This document shows positions 8,790 to 17,325 of a DNA stretch of 64,000 nt, one piece after another. The translations under genes and the position numbers were made by a program. The notes beneath the pieces are model-generated. The model was not told where the DNA came from. It saw only the letters and a list, made by a program, of their open reading frames with translations, and did not search any database. Origin of the DNA: Bacteroidota bacterium (GTDB lineage Bacteria > Bacteroidota > Bacteroidia > Cytophagales > Cyclobacteriaceae); the NCBI GenBank assembly GCA_024280115.1, contig JAJRQT010000065.1, positions 1 through 64,000 of the forward strand. Direction: 5' to 3'. Position 1 is the first letter of the stretch; every line of letters begins with the position of its first letter.

Positions 8790-11618
8790 ATGGCAGTTAA
8801 AATGATGAGATTAAGTCAGGTAGCCAGGAAGCTCAATATTGGTAAGTACACCATTATTGAATTTCTTGACTCAAAAGGATTTAAGGTTGACGACAATCCC
8901 AATTTCAAGATTGGGGGAGAGCAACTTGAATTGCTTTTTAGTGAATTTGCAGATTCAGCCCTGGATAAAGAAGAAGCTTCAAGCCTTACTATCGGAAGCA
9001 AATTTTCTGAAAATGTAGTTATTGATAAACAACCTGAATTAGCTGCTTCAGGAAATGAAGATGAGGAAGAAGTCCTGATCAAAGGAAATCAAATTGGCCA
9101 AAAAGAAGAAATATCTCAAGTATCAGAATCGAAAACTGCCGCCAAAACATCTGATAGAGAATTTGTTTCCGAAAAGCCAAAATTACAGGGTATAAAGGTT
9201 GTTGGTAAAATTAATCTTGAAAAGAAAAGCAGGAAACAGGAAGAAGAAAAGGAAATTAAGAAAATCCCAGAACCTGAGCCTGTACCTGAGCCTGCACCTG
9301 AAGCAGTAATACCTGAGGAGGCTCCCATCGAAACACCTCCAGTTTCTGTAGAAGATGTTGAAGTAAAGGAGGAGGTAGAAGAGCCTAAGGAAGAAGAAAA
9401 AAAATCGACTGCACAACCTCAAATCGATGCGGAAGAACCTAAACAAACTGGAGAAAAAGAAAAAGTAATTGAAGCAAAAGCTGAGACATTAAAGGGATTA
9501 AAAGTTCTTGGGAAAATTGAGCTCCCCAAAAAAGTCGCAAAACCAGTTGCTTCATCAGATGATAATAAGGAGAAGAAAAAGAAAAAACGCCCACGTAAAA
9601 GACTCAGAAAAGAACCAGCTCCGGAAAAAGTTCAGAACAATAGAGACAATAAATCTCAAACATTTAAAAGAAAAGGCGACAGGAAACAAAAACCTCATAA
9701 AGAGGAGCCATCTGATAAAGAAATTCAAGAGCAAATTAAGGCTACTCTTGCCAAATTAAGCGGATCAGGTAAATCGAATCAGGTAAGCAGGTCGAAATAC
9801 CGAAGAGAAAAAAGATCAGCAGTAGCAGAAGCTCATGAAAAGGAAATGCTTCAGGAACAAGCAGAATCCAAAATCATTAAAGTCAATGAATTTATTTCTG
9901 CAAACGATCTGGCTTCCATGATGGATGTTTCAATAAATGAGATTATCTCTTCCTGCCTGAGTCTTGGAATGTTTGTTTCCATCAATCAAAGACTCGACGC
10001 GGAAGCAATCACGATTATTGCTGATGAATTTGGATATCTGACAGAATTCGTAGATGAAGAAGAGAATCTAGATGTCGAAACAATTGCTGACAAGGAGGAA
10101 GACCTCGAAGAAAGAGCCCCTATCGTAACCATAATGGGGCATGTTGATCATGGGAAAACTTCACTACTTGACTTCATTAGAAAGTCTAAAATCACCGAAG
10201 GCGAAGCAGGTGGCATTACTCAGCATATTGGGGCATATGATGTAACAACAGATACTGGTAAAAGAATAGCCTTCCTTGATACTCCCGGCCACGAAGCTTT
10301 TACTGCAATGAGAGCCAGGGGGGCAAAACTTACGGATATAGTTGTAATCGTTGTCGCCGCAGATGACAATGTGATGCCTCAAACCAAGGAGGCCATCAAC
10401 CATGCACTTGTTGCGAATGTCCCCATTGTAATTGCGATTAATAAAATTGACCGGCCCAATGCTAATCCGGATAAAATACGAGAAGGACTCTCTAATATCA
10501 ACATTTTAGTTGAAGAATGGGGAGGCAAATATCAATCGCAAGAGATTTCAGCCAAAACCGGAGAAGGGATAGATGAGTTATTGGAAAAAGTATTATTGGA
10601 AGCTGAATTATTAGAATTAAAAGCAAATAAGAATAAAAACGCTGTGGGAACAGTAGTTGAAGCAGAGTTAGATAAAGGAAGAGGTTATGTAACCACTGTT
10701 TTAGTTCAATCGGGTACCCTGAAAGTGGGAGATGTAATACTGGCAGGATCGCATCATGGTAAAGTAAAAGCCTTATATAATCATATGGGAAAAAAGGTTA
10801 AAAAAGCCATCCCAGCTACTCCCGTTTTGGTGTTAGGTCTTGACGGTGCTCCTCAAGCCGGAGATAAGTTCAATGTAATGAACACGGACAGGGAAGCAAG
10901 AGAAGTAGCCAATAAGAGAGAGCAGTTGCAGCGTGAACAAGGATTGAGGACTAAAAAGCATATTACCCTGGATGAAATTGGCAGAAGACTGGCCATCGGT
11001 TCATTTAAAGAATTAAATATAATAGTTAAGGGAGATGTTGATGGATCTGTAGAAGCGTTAAGTGATTCTCTTTTAAAGCTATCTACTGAAGAAATACAGA
11101 TTAACATTAAACATAAAGCAGTAGGCCAGATTAGTGAATCAGATGTTCTACTTGCCTCTGCCTCTGACGGCATTGTTATAGGATTCCAGGTCAGGCCATC
11201 AGCAGTTGCAAGAAAATTGGCCGAACAGGAAGAGATTGAGATACGACATTACTCTGTCATTTATGATGCCATCAATGAGATAAAGGATGCAATGGAAGGA
11301 ATGCTGGCCCCGGATTTTGAAGAAGTTATCACTTCAAATGTCGAGGTAAGAGATGTATTCAAAATCTCTAAAATTGGCACAGTCGCAGGATGTATGGTAA
11401 CGGATGGTGTAATTAAAAGAAATAATAGGATTAGATTGGTGCGGGATGGCATAGTTATTTACACCGGAGAGATTGATGCATTGAAGCGATTTAAAGACGA
11501 TGTGAATGAGGTGAAACACGGATTTGAATGCGGAATCAGAATTAAGAATTTCAATGACGTCAAGGTCGGTGATGTGATTGAAAGTTTTGAACAAAAGGAA
11601 GTCAAAAGAACATTATAA
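8790..11618 (+). CDS. infB: Translation initiation factor IF-2
   Basis: 942 aa. Residues 1-50 form an IF2 N-terminal helical domain ([18 protein letters not shown]). Residues about 100-360 are a low-complexity Pro/Glu/Lys-rich linker that varies between Bacteroidota. A second N-domain follows (about 370-430). The GTPase domain carries G1 GHVDHGKT (450-457), G3 DTPGHEAF and G4 NKID, followed by beta-barrel and C-terminal fMet-tRNA-binding domains. It delivers fMet-tRNA to the 30S subunit. Last gene of the rimP-nusA-infB operon. Confidence 0.98.
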   Translation: MAVKMMRLSQVARKLNIGKYTIIEFLDSKGFKVDDNPNFKIGGEQLELLFSEFADSALDKEEASSLTIGSKFSENVVIDKQPELAASGNEDEEEVLIKGNQIGQKEEISQVSESKTAAKTSDREFVSEKPKLQGIKVVGKINLEKKSRKQEEEKEIKKIPEPEPVPEPAPEAVIPEEAPIETPPVSVEDVEVKEEVEEPKEEEKKSTAQPQIDAEEPKQTGEKEKVIEAKAETLKGLKVLGKIELPKKVAKPVASSDDNKEKKKKKRPRKRLRKEPAPEKVQNNRDNKSQTFKRKGDRKQKPHKEEPSDKEIQEQIKATLAKLSGSGKSNQVSRSKYRREKRSAVAEAHEKEMLQEQAESKIIKVNEFISANDLASMMDVSINEIISSCLSLGMFVSINQRLDAEAITIIADEFGYLTEFVDEEENLDVETIADKEEDLEERAPIVTIMGHVDHGKTSLLDFIRKSKITEGEAGGITQHIGAYDVTTDTGKRIAFLDTPGHEAFTAMRARGAKLTDIVVIVVAADDNVMPQTKEAINHALVANVPIVIAINKIDRPNANPDKIREGLSNINILVEEWGGKYQSQEISAKTGEGIDELLEKVLLEAELLELKANKNKNAVGTVVEAELDKGRGYVTTVLVQSGTLKVGDVILAGSHHGKVKALYNHMGKKVKKAIPATPVLVLGLDGAPQAGDKFNVMNTDREAREVANKREQLQREQGLRTKKHITLDEIGRRLAIGSFKELNIIVKGDVDGSVEALSDSLLKLSTEEIQINIKHKAVGQISESDVLLASASDGIVIGFQVRPSAVARKLAEQEEIEIRHYSVIYDAINEIKDAMEGMLAPDFEEVITSNVEVRDVFKISKIGTVAGCMVTDGVIKRNNRIRLVRDGIVIYTGEIDALKRFKDDVNEVKHGFECGIRIKNFNDVKVGDVIESFEQKEVKRTL

Positions 11619-11636
11619 ATTATTGTAAAAAATACA

Positions 11637-11644
11637 TATTTTTG
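11637..11644 (+). promoter_or_regulatory. Possible -7 box for the small CTERM-like gene
   Basis: TATTTTTG fits the TAnnTTTG -7 element and lies 38 bases before the ATG at 11683. No TTTG was found at the expected -33 distance, so this is only a partial match. Confidence 0.35.
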
Positions 11645-11682
11645 CAGTGTAACTGTTATATTTAAGTCTATTTAAAATCAGG

Positions 11683-11868
11683 ATGATAATAATTATTTAT
11701 TTATTCAAAGTTTATTTATTTATCTTTCCATTGTTGCAACCCTTCAATACTAATGGTGTTGATCCAGGGCCACCGCCGAAATTTCCAATTACAGGAGGTA
11801 TATTGATACTTCTTGCAAGTGCTTTAGGGCTAGGGATCAAAACTTTTCTTAAAAAGAAAAAAGACTAA
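11683..11868 (+). CDS. 61-aa membrane protein with a PID-CTERM-like sorting signal
   Basis: The whole protein is a hydrophobic N-terminus (1-19), a short linker, the motif PGPPPKFPITGG (28-39), a hydrophobic segment (40-54) and a lysine tail KKKK. The proline/PI(D/T)GG motif, membrane helix and basic tail form the tripartite pattern of C-terminal sorting signals handled by exosortase-like enzymes; in Bacteroidota a similar class is called PID-CTERM. What is odd is that almost no mature protein remains. The downstream UbiA-like frame is in the same reading frame, separated by a single TAA. Function unknown; the family link is by pattern only. Confidence 0.6.
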   Translation: MIIIIYLFKVYLFIFPLLQPFNTNGVDPGPPPKFPITGGILILLASALGLGIKTFLKKKKD

Positions 11869-11877
11869 ATCTTAGTT

Positions 11878-12714
11878 ATTGAAATCAAATCACTCCAATT
11901 TTTATTTCATAAAGTTCTCCTAAAGGAAAATATTTTCATTGGATTTAGCAGTGCTTTTTTCTTCGCTTCTGGTTTCTATTTATTCGAATGTTATAACCCA
12001 TCCTTCTTTTACTCAAGTTTCATTTTCTTTTCAACCCTTTTGATTTATCAGTTAAACTCAAACCTGAAGTTTAACTTGTTAGATTTTTCGTCTTATAGTT
12101 CTTTTAATCCTGTATGGAGAACGAAGATTTTATGGGTTTTAATACCATTTGTTGCTGTCCTGTTACACATCCCGTTTCTACAATTGAAAGTTACTTTATA
12201 TCTTATACATTTAGGTATTATATCCACACTTTACAACGTCCCAAAAACAAAACATAAATCCTTTCTACCCCTAAGGAGTATTCCGATATTAAAAATATTT
12301 ATTATAGCTTATGTTTGGGCTTCCATTTCTTCTATTTTACCTGCTATAATTCTTGGGATATCAATATTTACTTATAAAACTATCCTGGTTTTTTTGGCAC
12401 ATTTCCTGTTTATATTTTCCATCACACTTCCATTTGATATAAGGGATTATAATCTTGATAGTGAAAGGACGTTAGTAACGATGCCACACTTTACGAGTAT
12501 TAGAACAACCAAAATATTGGCTCTTCTCTGTTTATTTGCTTTTACGATAATTATTCATTCACTAATTGGTGGAATTTACATAATACTTTTTAGTGCCGTT
12601 GTTTTATTTTTAATCATCAATTCATCACCTTCGAAGAAAGATTACTATTTCTCCTTTGTATTAGATGGGACAATTATTTTTTATTATATCACTATCCTCT
12701 GGACTTTAAATTAA
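11878..12714 (+). CDS. UbiA-like membrane protein with an unclear start codon
   Basis: A polytopic membrane protein. The only conventional start is a TTG at 12040 (224 aa), but the frame stays open and hydrophobic back to a stop at 11866. That upstream part (LLKENIFIGFSS, FFFASGFYLF) looks like the missing first transmembrane segment. No ATG, GTG or TTG occurs between 11869 and 12040 in frame; an ATT at 11878 is offered as start. A UbiA prenyltransferase-type second aspartate motif, FDIRDYNLDSERTL, is present, whereas the usual first NDxxDxxxD motif is absent (YQLNSNLKFN instead). So it belongs near the UbiA superfamily, but catalysis is doubtful. It sits just before a PLP enzyme gene (12-base gap). 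Confidence 0.65.
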   Translation: MEIKSLQFLFHKVLLKENIFIGFSSAFFFASGFYLFECYNPSFFYSSFIFFSTLLIYQLNSNLKFNLLDFSSYSSFNPVWRTKILWVLIPFVAVLLHIPFLQLKVTLYLIHLGIISTLYNVPKTKHKSFLPLRSIPILKIFIIAYVWASISSILPAIILGISIFTYKTILVFLAHFLFIFSITLPFDIRDYNLDSERTLVTMPHFTSIRTTKILALLCLFAFTIIIHSLIGGIYIILFSAVVLFLIINSSPSKKDYYFSFVLDGTIIFYYITILWTLN

Positions 12715-12725
12715 AGTGTTTAAAC

Positions 12726-13670
12726 ATGGAATTCCCAGGTATTGATCAAATAGACGCAGCTGCGAACAGAGTTTTACATTTTGTCCATAAAACGCCGGTA
12801 CTATGCTCCAAAAGCCTTGATGAAATTCTTAACGCTCAATTGTATTTCAAGTGTGAAAATTTTCAAAAGGTAGGCGCTTTTAAATATAGGGGAGCCACCA
12901 ATGCAATCAACCTGCTTTCAGATGATCAAATTCAGCTTGGAGTTGCAACTCATTCATCCGGAAACCATGCTCAGGCACTGGCACTGGCGGCAAAGACAAA
13001 AAACACGAAGGCATATATTGTAATGCCGGACAATGCCCCAAAAAGCAAAAAAGAAGCAGTTATTGGCTATGGAGCTGAAGTTATAGAATGCGAGCCTACT
13101 TTGGAAGCAAGGGAAACAACATTGAATAAAGTCATTGAAAAAACCGGGGCAAATTTTATCCATCCTTACAATGACCAAAGGATAATTGCGGGTCAGGCTA
13201 CTTGCGCGAAGGAACTTTTCGAAGAAGTAAACGACATGGATATTGTGATCGCACCTGTTGGCGGCGGCGGCCTTTTAAGCGGGACAGCGCTTGCTGCAAA
13301 ATATTATGCCCCAAAAGTAAAAGTAATTGGTGCTGAGCCGACAGGAGCTGATGATGCTTATAGATCTTTTAACGCTGGTAAAATAATTCCTTCTATAAAT
13401 CCAAATACAATTGCAGATGGCCTGTTAACCTCATTAGGAAGTAAAACATTCCCGATTATAAAGGAATATGTACATCAGATTTTAACCGTGGAGGATCCTG
13501 CTATAATAGAAGCGATGAAACTGATTTGGCAAAGGATGAAAATTATAATTGAGCCCTCTGCGGCAGTTCCGCTTGCTGTTGTCATGAAATATCAAAGTAT
13601 TTTTAAAGGGAAAAGAATTGGAATCATTCTTTCAGGTGGAAATGTAGATTTTGACAAGCTCCCTTTTTGA
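12726..13670 (+). CDS. Threonine/serine dehydratase-like PLP enzyme
   Basis: 314 aa, fold type II PLP enzyme. The PLP lysine is in FQKVGAFKYRGA, the phosphate-facing loop is SSGNHAQALALA, and the glycine-rich phosphate cradle is GGGGLLSG. There is no C-terminal ACT or regulatory domain, so it resembles catabolic threonine dehydratase, serine racemase and hydroxyaspartate ammonia-lyase rather than biosynthetic IlvA. The likely reaction is deamination (or racemisation) of L-threonine/L-serine in the cytoplasm. The metal-site region GAEPTGADDAYRSF resembles serine racemase. Substrate cannot be decided from sequence. It converges with the next minus-strand gene with only 14 bases between. Confidence 0.88.
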   Translation: MEFPGIDQIDAAANRVLHFVHKTPVLCSKSLDEILNAQLYFKCENFQKVGAFKYRGATNAINLLSDDQIQLGVATHSSGNHAQALALAAKTKNTKAYIVMPDNAPKSKKEAVIGYGAEVIECEPTLEARETTLNKVIEKTGANFIHPYNDQRIIAGQATCAKELFEEVNDMDIVIAPVGGGGLLSGTALAAKYYAPKVKVIGAEPTGADDAYRSFNAGKIIPSINPNTIADGLLTSLGSKTFPIIKEYVHQILTVEDPAIIEAMKLIWQRMKIIIEPSAAVPLAVVMKYQSIFKGKRIGIILSGGNVDFDKLPF

Positions 13671-13684
13671 CGCCTTTTCTGAAA

Positions 13685-14317
13685 TTATTTTTTCTTCTTT
13701 TTGAGAGATTTGAAGAATTCTGCCCAGGCAAATGGATTTAAAAGTGGGTTTGGTCTGGGGCCATAGGCGTCATGCAAATAAATAGCCTGTTGTTGAGTAA
13801 AATAGCGATGATTCATACTACCGTCCATCGGCATTATTCTAGCCATTTCAGCCAATGTCATTGGATCAAGGTTACTGTCCATATTATTTAAATCTCCCTG
13901 ATTAGGCAATCTGTAGGCCAATACTGCCTCTTTAAACATTTCCTCTGTTGGAAAGGGTAGAATTTCAAGCTCAGGCAGATAGGTTGTATCTTCAGACATT
14001 GCAATTATCATCGTATAACTATCTTCATCGAGTTCGGGAATTATAATACTTTTTTTGTGAAACCCCACGACACTAATCACAACGCTATCTCCTTCCAATA
14101 CAGGAAAAGAAAAATATCCATAATAGTTGGTGGTTGTGCCTCTGCCTCCTTTAGGAACATATACGTGAGCACCTAAAATTCCAGAAACTGTATCCTGGGT
14201 GGCTACTACTCCGGAAAATTGAATCACATCCCTTTTATCCTCCTGGGCATTTGATGGATTCACCAAAAACAGGAGGAATAAAATGCAAAATGAAACAAAA
14301 ACTAAAAGATTCTTCAT
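13685..14317 (-). CDS. Exported protein with a carboxypeptidase-like regulatory domain
   Basis: 210 aa from the ATG at 14317; a TTG at 14335 is possible but adds nothing. Signal peptide, with predicted cleavage in PSNAQEDKRD so that Gln becomes residue 1. Residues about 30-115 are a CarboxypepD_reg-like beta-sandwich (FSGVVATQDTVSGILGAHVY, then NYYGYFSFPV and VVGFHKK), the domain usually found at the N-terminus of TonB receptors. Here it stands alone and is followed by an alpha-rich tail ending in KKKKK. This architecture recurs as exported hypothetical proteins in Bacteroidota. Function unknown; outer membrane or periplasm is likely. Confidence 0.8.
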   Translation of the reverse strand: MKNLLVFVSFCILFLLFLVNPSNAQEDKRDVIQFSGVVATQDTVSGILGAHVYVPKGGRGTTTNYYGYFSFPVLEGDSVVISVVGFHKKSIIIPELDEDSYTMIIAMSEDTTYLPELEILPFPTEEMFKEAVLAYRLPNQGDLNNMDSNLDPMTLAEMARIMPMDGSMNHRYFTQQQAIYLHDAYGPRPNPLLNPFAWAEFFKSLKKKKK

Positions 14318-14343
14318 TGTATTCACAAATCCCAAATTATCAC

Positions 14344-14374
14344 CAAAATTACTTCAAAGAATAAGAAACGACAA
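14344..14374 (-). promoter_or_regulatory. Promoter of the regulatory-domain protein
   Basis: On the minus strand, TAATTTTG (14344-14351) matches the TAnnTTTG -7 box, with TTG at 14372-14374 about 20 bases upstream as a -33 element. The leader would be about 20 bases. Confidence 0.45.
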
Positions 14375-14462
14375 TTTATTTAACGTAAATTAACAAATTA
14401 GTATATTATTGGATGTGGATTATAATGTTTTCTTTCAGACCTAAAGTTAAATTTTTAAACCA

Positions 14463-14852
14463 ATGAAATTAAAAAATCTTAGTCTGTCATATAGCTCAAA
14501 ATTGTTTAAAGCGCTTTCTGAGGAAGCCAGAGTTAGGATAATAAATCTACTTCACAATCATGGAGAAATGTGTATTTCTGATATTGAACAAATATTGGAT
14601 TTTACACAAACTAAAACCTCAAGGCATATGTCTTTTTTGAAAAATGCAGGCATTGTTGGCTATAGAAAATCTGACCAGTGGATATTTTATTATATTCAGG
14701 ATGAGGTAAAGGGAATTTTAAATCAAATTTGGGGATACATTGAAAAAGATAGTGTGCTGAGCAGAGATATCGAAATATTTGAAGTTATGTATTCAAACAG
14801 AGAACTCGCAGTCTTTAAACGCGAAACCTCAAACAGATCCTTCAATTTTTAA
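14463..14852 (+). CDS. ArsR-family transcriptional regulator
   Basis: 129 aa winged-helix protein. ArsR hallmarks are LFKALSEEARVRIINLL (helices 1-2), the recognition region QTKTSRHMSFLKNAGIV and the wing YRKSDQWIFYYI. The classic ELCVC metal site is altered to EMCISDIE, retaining one Cys, so metal sensing is uncertain. It acts as a dimeric DNA-binding repressor in the cytoplasm; target unknown. The next gene, a nucleotidase, follows after 44 bases and could be co-transcribed. A 17-base sequence at 14379-14395 recurs upstream of the BlaI gene. Confidence 0.9.
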   Translation: MKLKNLSLSYSSKLFKALSEEARVRIINLLHNHGEMCISDIEQILDFTQTKTSRHMSFLKNAGIVGYRKSDQWIFYYIQDEVKGILNQIWGYIEKDSVLSRDIEIFEVMYSNRELAVFKRETSNRSFNF

Positions 14853-14896
14853 ACCATTGCGGGTTACAATTAGTTAATTTTCATAAAACCGTCACT

Positions 14897-15592
14897 TTGA
14901 AAAACTATAAACATTTGTTTTTTGATCTCGATCATACCCTTTGGGATTTTGATAAAAATACATCTGAAGCCATGGAAGAGATCTACAAAATATTCAACTT
15001 TTCAAAATGGTCATTTTTCACTTTTAGTGACCTGATGAAAATATTTTATGAAGTCAATAATTTTTTGTGGGATAAGTTTAACAATGGCCTTATCGATGGA
15101 CTGGAATTACGAAATAACCGGTTTATCATGATTCTCAAGAAATTAGGTGTGAATGAAAATGAAATACCCAAAGGTATCGGTGAAAAATACCTGGAAGTAG
15201 CCCCCGCAAAACATTATGTAATCCCTTTTACCTATGAAATTCTGGATTATTTAAAACCAAATTACCAGTTGCATATTCTTTCCAATGGCTTTGAGGATGT
15301 TCAGCATAGGAAATTAGAAGCCTCCAAAATTCATCACTATTTTAATACCATAGTCACTTCAGATAGCTCAGGGCATAGGAAACCACATAAAGGCATATTT
15401 GAATTTGCTATGAAGGAAGCTGGGGCTACTAGGGATAACACCATAATGATTGGCGATAACTTAGAAACAGATATAATGGGCGCTCAAAATGCCTCTATAG
15501 ACCAAATCTACTTTAATCCAAATAGAATTTTACACAATTCAAAAGTAACCTTTGAGGTGCACTCACTTCAACAATTGATGAATATTTTGTGA
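14897..15592 (+). CDS. YjjG-family pyrimidine nucleotidase (HAD superfamily)
   Basis: 231 aa. HAD motif I is FFDLDHTLW at residues 8-16, motif II is ILSNGFED, and motifs III/IV are RKPHKGIFEFA and MIGDNLETDIMGA. The overall pattern matches YjjG, which hydrolyses non-canonical pyrimidine nucleoside monophosphates. The start is a TTG at 14897: the next Met (residue 26) would delete the catalytic DLD, and no ATG lies upstream in frame. Cytoplasmic. It sits between the arsR-type gene and pruA, with no clear functional link. Confidence 0.9.
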   Translation: MKNYKHLFFDLDHTLWDFDKNTSEAMEEIYKIFNFSKWSFFTFSDLMKIFYEVNNFLWDKFNNGLIDGLELRNNRFIMILKKLGVNENEIPKGIGEKYLEVAPAKHYVIPFTYEILDYLKPNYQLHILSNGFEDVQHRKLEASKIHHYFNTIVTSDSSGHRKPHKGIFEFAMKEAGATRDNTIMIGDNLETDIMGAQNASIDQIYFNPNRILHNSKVTFEVHSLQQLMNIL

Positions 15593-15597
15593 AAATC

Positions 15598-15627
15598 TTT
15601 GGGGCAATACCTAATTCATTATTTTTG
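15598..15627 (+). promoter_or_regulatory. Promoter of pruA
   Basis: TTTG at 15598-15601, an 18-base spacer, and TATTTTTG at 15620-15627, a good -33/-7 pair of the Bacteroidota type. Transcription would begin about 15633, giving a leader of about 30 bases to the ATG at 15662. Confidence 0.6.
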
Positions 15628-15661
15628 CAGAAATAATTGTAACCACTTAAATAATATTACA

Positions 15662-17293
15662 ATGTCAATAGGATTTTTCAATGTCCCCGCGCCTAAAAAT
15701 GAACCTGTATTGGACTACGCTCCAGGTTCAAAAGAGAAGGCAGAAATTAAGGAAATGTTGAGTTTATTGGGATCTCAAGTCCTGGATATACCAATGTATA
15801 TCGGAGGAGAAGAAATCAGAACTGAGGACAAAAAACCTATCAGTCCTCCACACGATCATCAGCATATTATTGCCTATTACCATCAGGGTGACGCGAGTCA
15901 TGTGGATCTTGCAATCAATGCAGCGCTAAATGCCAGGGAAGAATGGGAGAATCTCTCATGGGAACACCGGGCAAGTATTTTCCTGAAAGCAGCAGATCTT
16001 ATCGCAGGACCATACAGGGCCAAAATCAATGCTGCAACAATGCTTGGTCAGTCAAAAAATGTTTTTCAGGCGGAAATTGACGCTGCTTGTGAATTGATTG
16101 ATTTCCTGAGGTTCAATGTTGAATATATGACCGAGATTTACCAACAACAACCTCAGTCATCGAAGAATATCTGGAACAGAATTGAACAAAGACCTTTGGA
16201 AGGATTTGTCTTTGCATTGACTCCATTTAATTTCACAGCCATTTCCGGCAACTTACCAACTGCTCCGGCCCTTATGGGCAATGTGGTGGTCTGGAAGCCA
16301 TCGAGGACTCAGATCTATTCTGCGCATGTATTGGTGGAAGTATTCAAGGAAGCCGGTGTACCTGACGGAGTTATTAATCTTATATTGACAGATGGCCCAA
16401 CGGTAGCGGGTCGCGTGCTGAACCATCCCGATTTTGCTGGAATTCATTTTACCGGAAGTACTCGTGTTTTCCATGGGATTTGGGAAACTATCGGAAAAAA
16501 TATTGCCAATTATAAGACCTATCCACGAATTGTTGGTGAAACCGGAGGGAAGGATTTTATTTTGGCACATAGCTCTGCTGGTGCGAAAGAAGTTGCCACT
16601 GCAATTACCAGGGGTGCTTTCGAATACCAGGGACAAAAATGCTCGGCAGCTTCGAGGGCCTATATTCCCGATAATCTGTGGGATAGCATAAAAGAATTTC
16701 TATTGGATGACCTGGGAAAAATAAAGATGGGAGATCCTGAAGACTTTTCAAATTTTATAAATGCAGTGATTGATGAGAAATCCTTTGACAAGCTGGCTGG
16801 TTTCATTGATGAAGCTAGGGAAAGTCCACTTGTCGAGATCATTGCCGGGGGAAACTATGACAAGTCAAAAGGTTATTTTATAGAACCGACGGTTTTAGTA
16901 ACAGAAGATCCGAATTATGTAACTATGTGTGAGGAATTGTTTGGGCCGATTATGACCATCTATGTTTATAAGGCTGAAAATTTCGATGATGCCATTTATC
17001 TTGTTGACAATACATCAACTTATGCATTGACAGGCGCTATTTTTGCAAAAGACAGGTTCGTAATAGAAACTACAGCACAAAAACTGAAAAACGCAGCTGG
17101 TAACTTTTATATTAATGATAAACCGACCGGCGCTGTGGTTGGTCAGCAACCATTTGGTGGAGCGAGAGCTTCGGGGACTAATGATAAAGCCGGATCCATG
17201 ATCAACTTATTGAGATGGGTATCACCTAGAACGATAAAAGAAAATTTTGTACCACCAAAGGATTACAGATATCCGTTTATGGAAGAAGCGTAA
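15662..17293 (+). CDS. pruA: L-glutamate gamma-semialdehyde dehydrogenase
   Basis: 543 aa from the ATG at 15662. A longer frame from a TTG at 15599 would run through the promoter and is rejected. This is an NAD-dependent aldehyde dehydrogenase of the P5C dehydrogenase type, with the catalytic glutamate in VGETGGKD (Glu293) and nucleophile in QGQKCSAASR (Cys327). It oxidises glutamate semialdehyde to glutamate in proline catabolism. It is a stand-alone enzyme without the PutA proline dehydrogenase domain, as usual in this phylum. It has its own promoter and a strong terminator. Confidence 0.96.
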   Translation: MSIGFFNVPAPKNEPVLDYAPGSKEKAEIKEMLSLLGSQVLDIPMYIGGEEIRTEDKKPISPPHDHQHIIAYYHQGDASHVDLAINAALNAREEWENLSWEHRASIFLKAADLIAGPYRAKINAATMLGQSKNVFQAEIDAACELIDFLRFNVEYMTEIYQQQPQSSKNIWNRIEQRPLEGFVFALTPFNFTAISGNLPTAPALMGNVVVWKPSRTQIYSAHVLVEVFKEAGVPDGVINLILTDGPTVAGRVLNHPDFAGIHFTGSTRVFHGIWETIGKNIANYKTYPRIVGETGGKDFILAHSSAGAKEVATAITRGAFEYQGQKCSAASRAYIPDNLWDSIKEFLLDDLGKIKMGDPEDFSNFINAVIDEKSFDKLAGFIDEARESPLVEIIAGGNYDKSKGYFIEPTVLVTEDPNYVTMCEELFGPIMTIYVYKAENFDDAIYLVDNTSTYALTGAIFAKDRFVIETTAQKLKNAAGNFYINDKPTGAVVGQQPFGGARASGTNDKAGSMINLLRWVSPRTIKENFVPPKDYRYPFMEEA

Positions 17294-17299
17294 TATTGG

Positions 17300-17325
17300 A
17301 ACCGGGATTATTTCCCGGTTTTTTT
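17300..17325 (+). terminator. Intrinsic terminator after pruA
   Basis: AACCGGGA (17300-17307), loop TTATT, TCCCGGTT (17313-17320), then T to 17325. A perfect 8-bp stem seven bases after the pruA stop. It also touches the end of the convergent WG-repeat gene (stop at 17324), so it may serve both strands. Confidence 0.9.

Noticed and set aside
15599..15661. N-terminal extension of pruA from a TTG
   Set aside because: The extension runs through a good promoter (15598-15627) and has no counterpart in the family; the ATG at 15662 gives the normal N-terminus.
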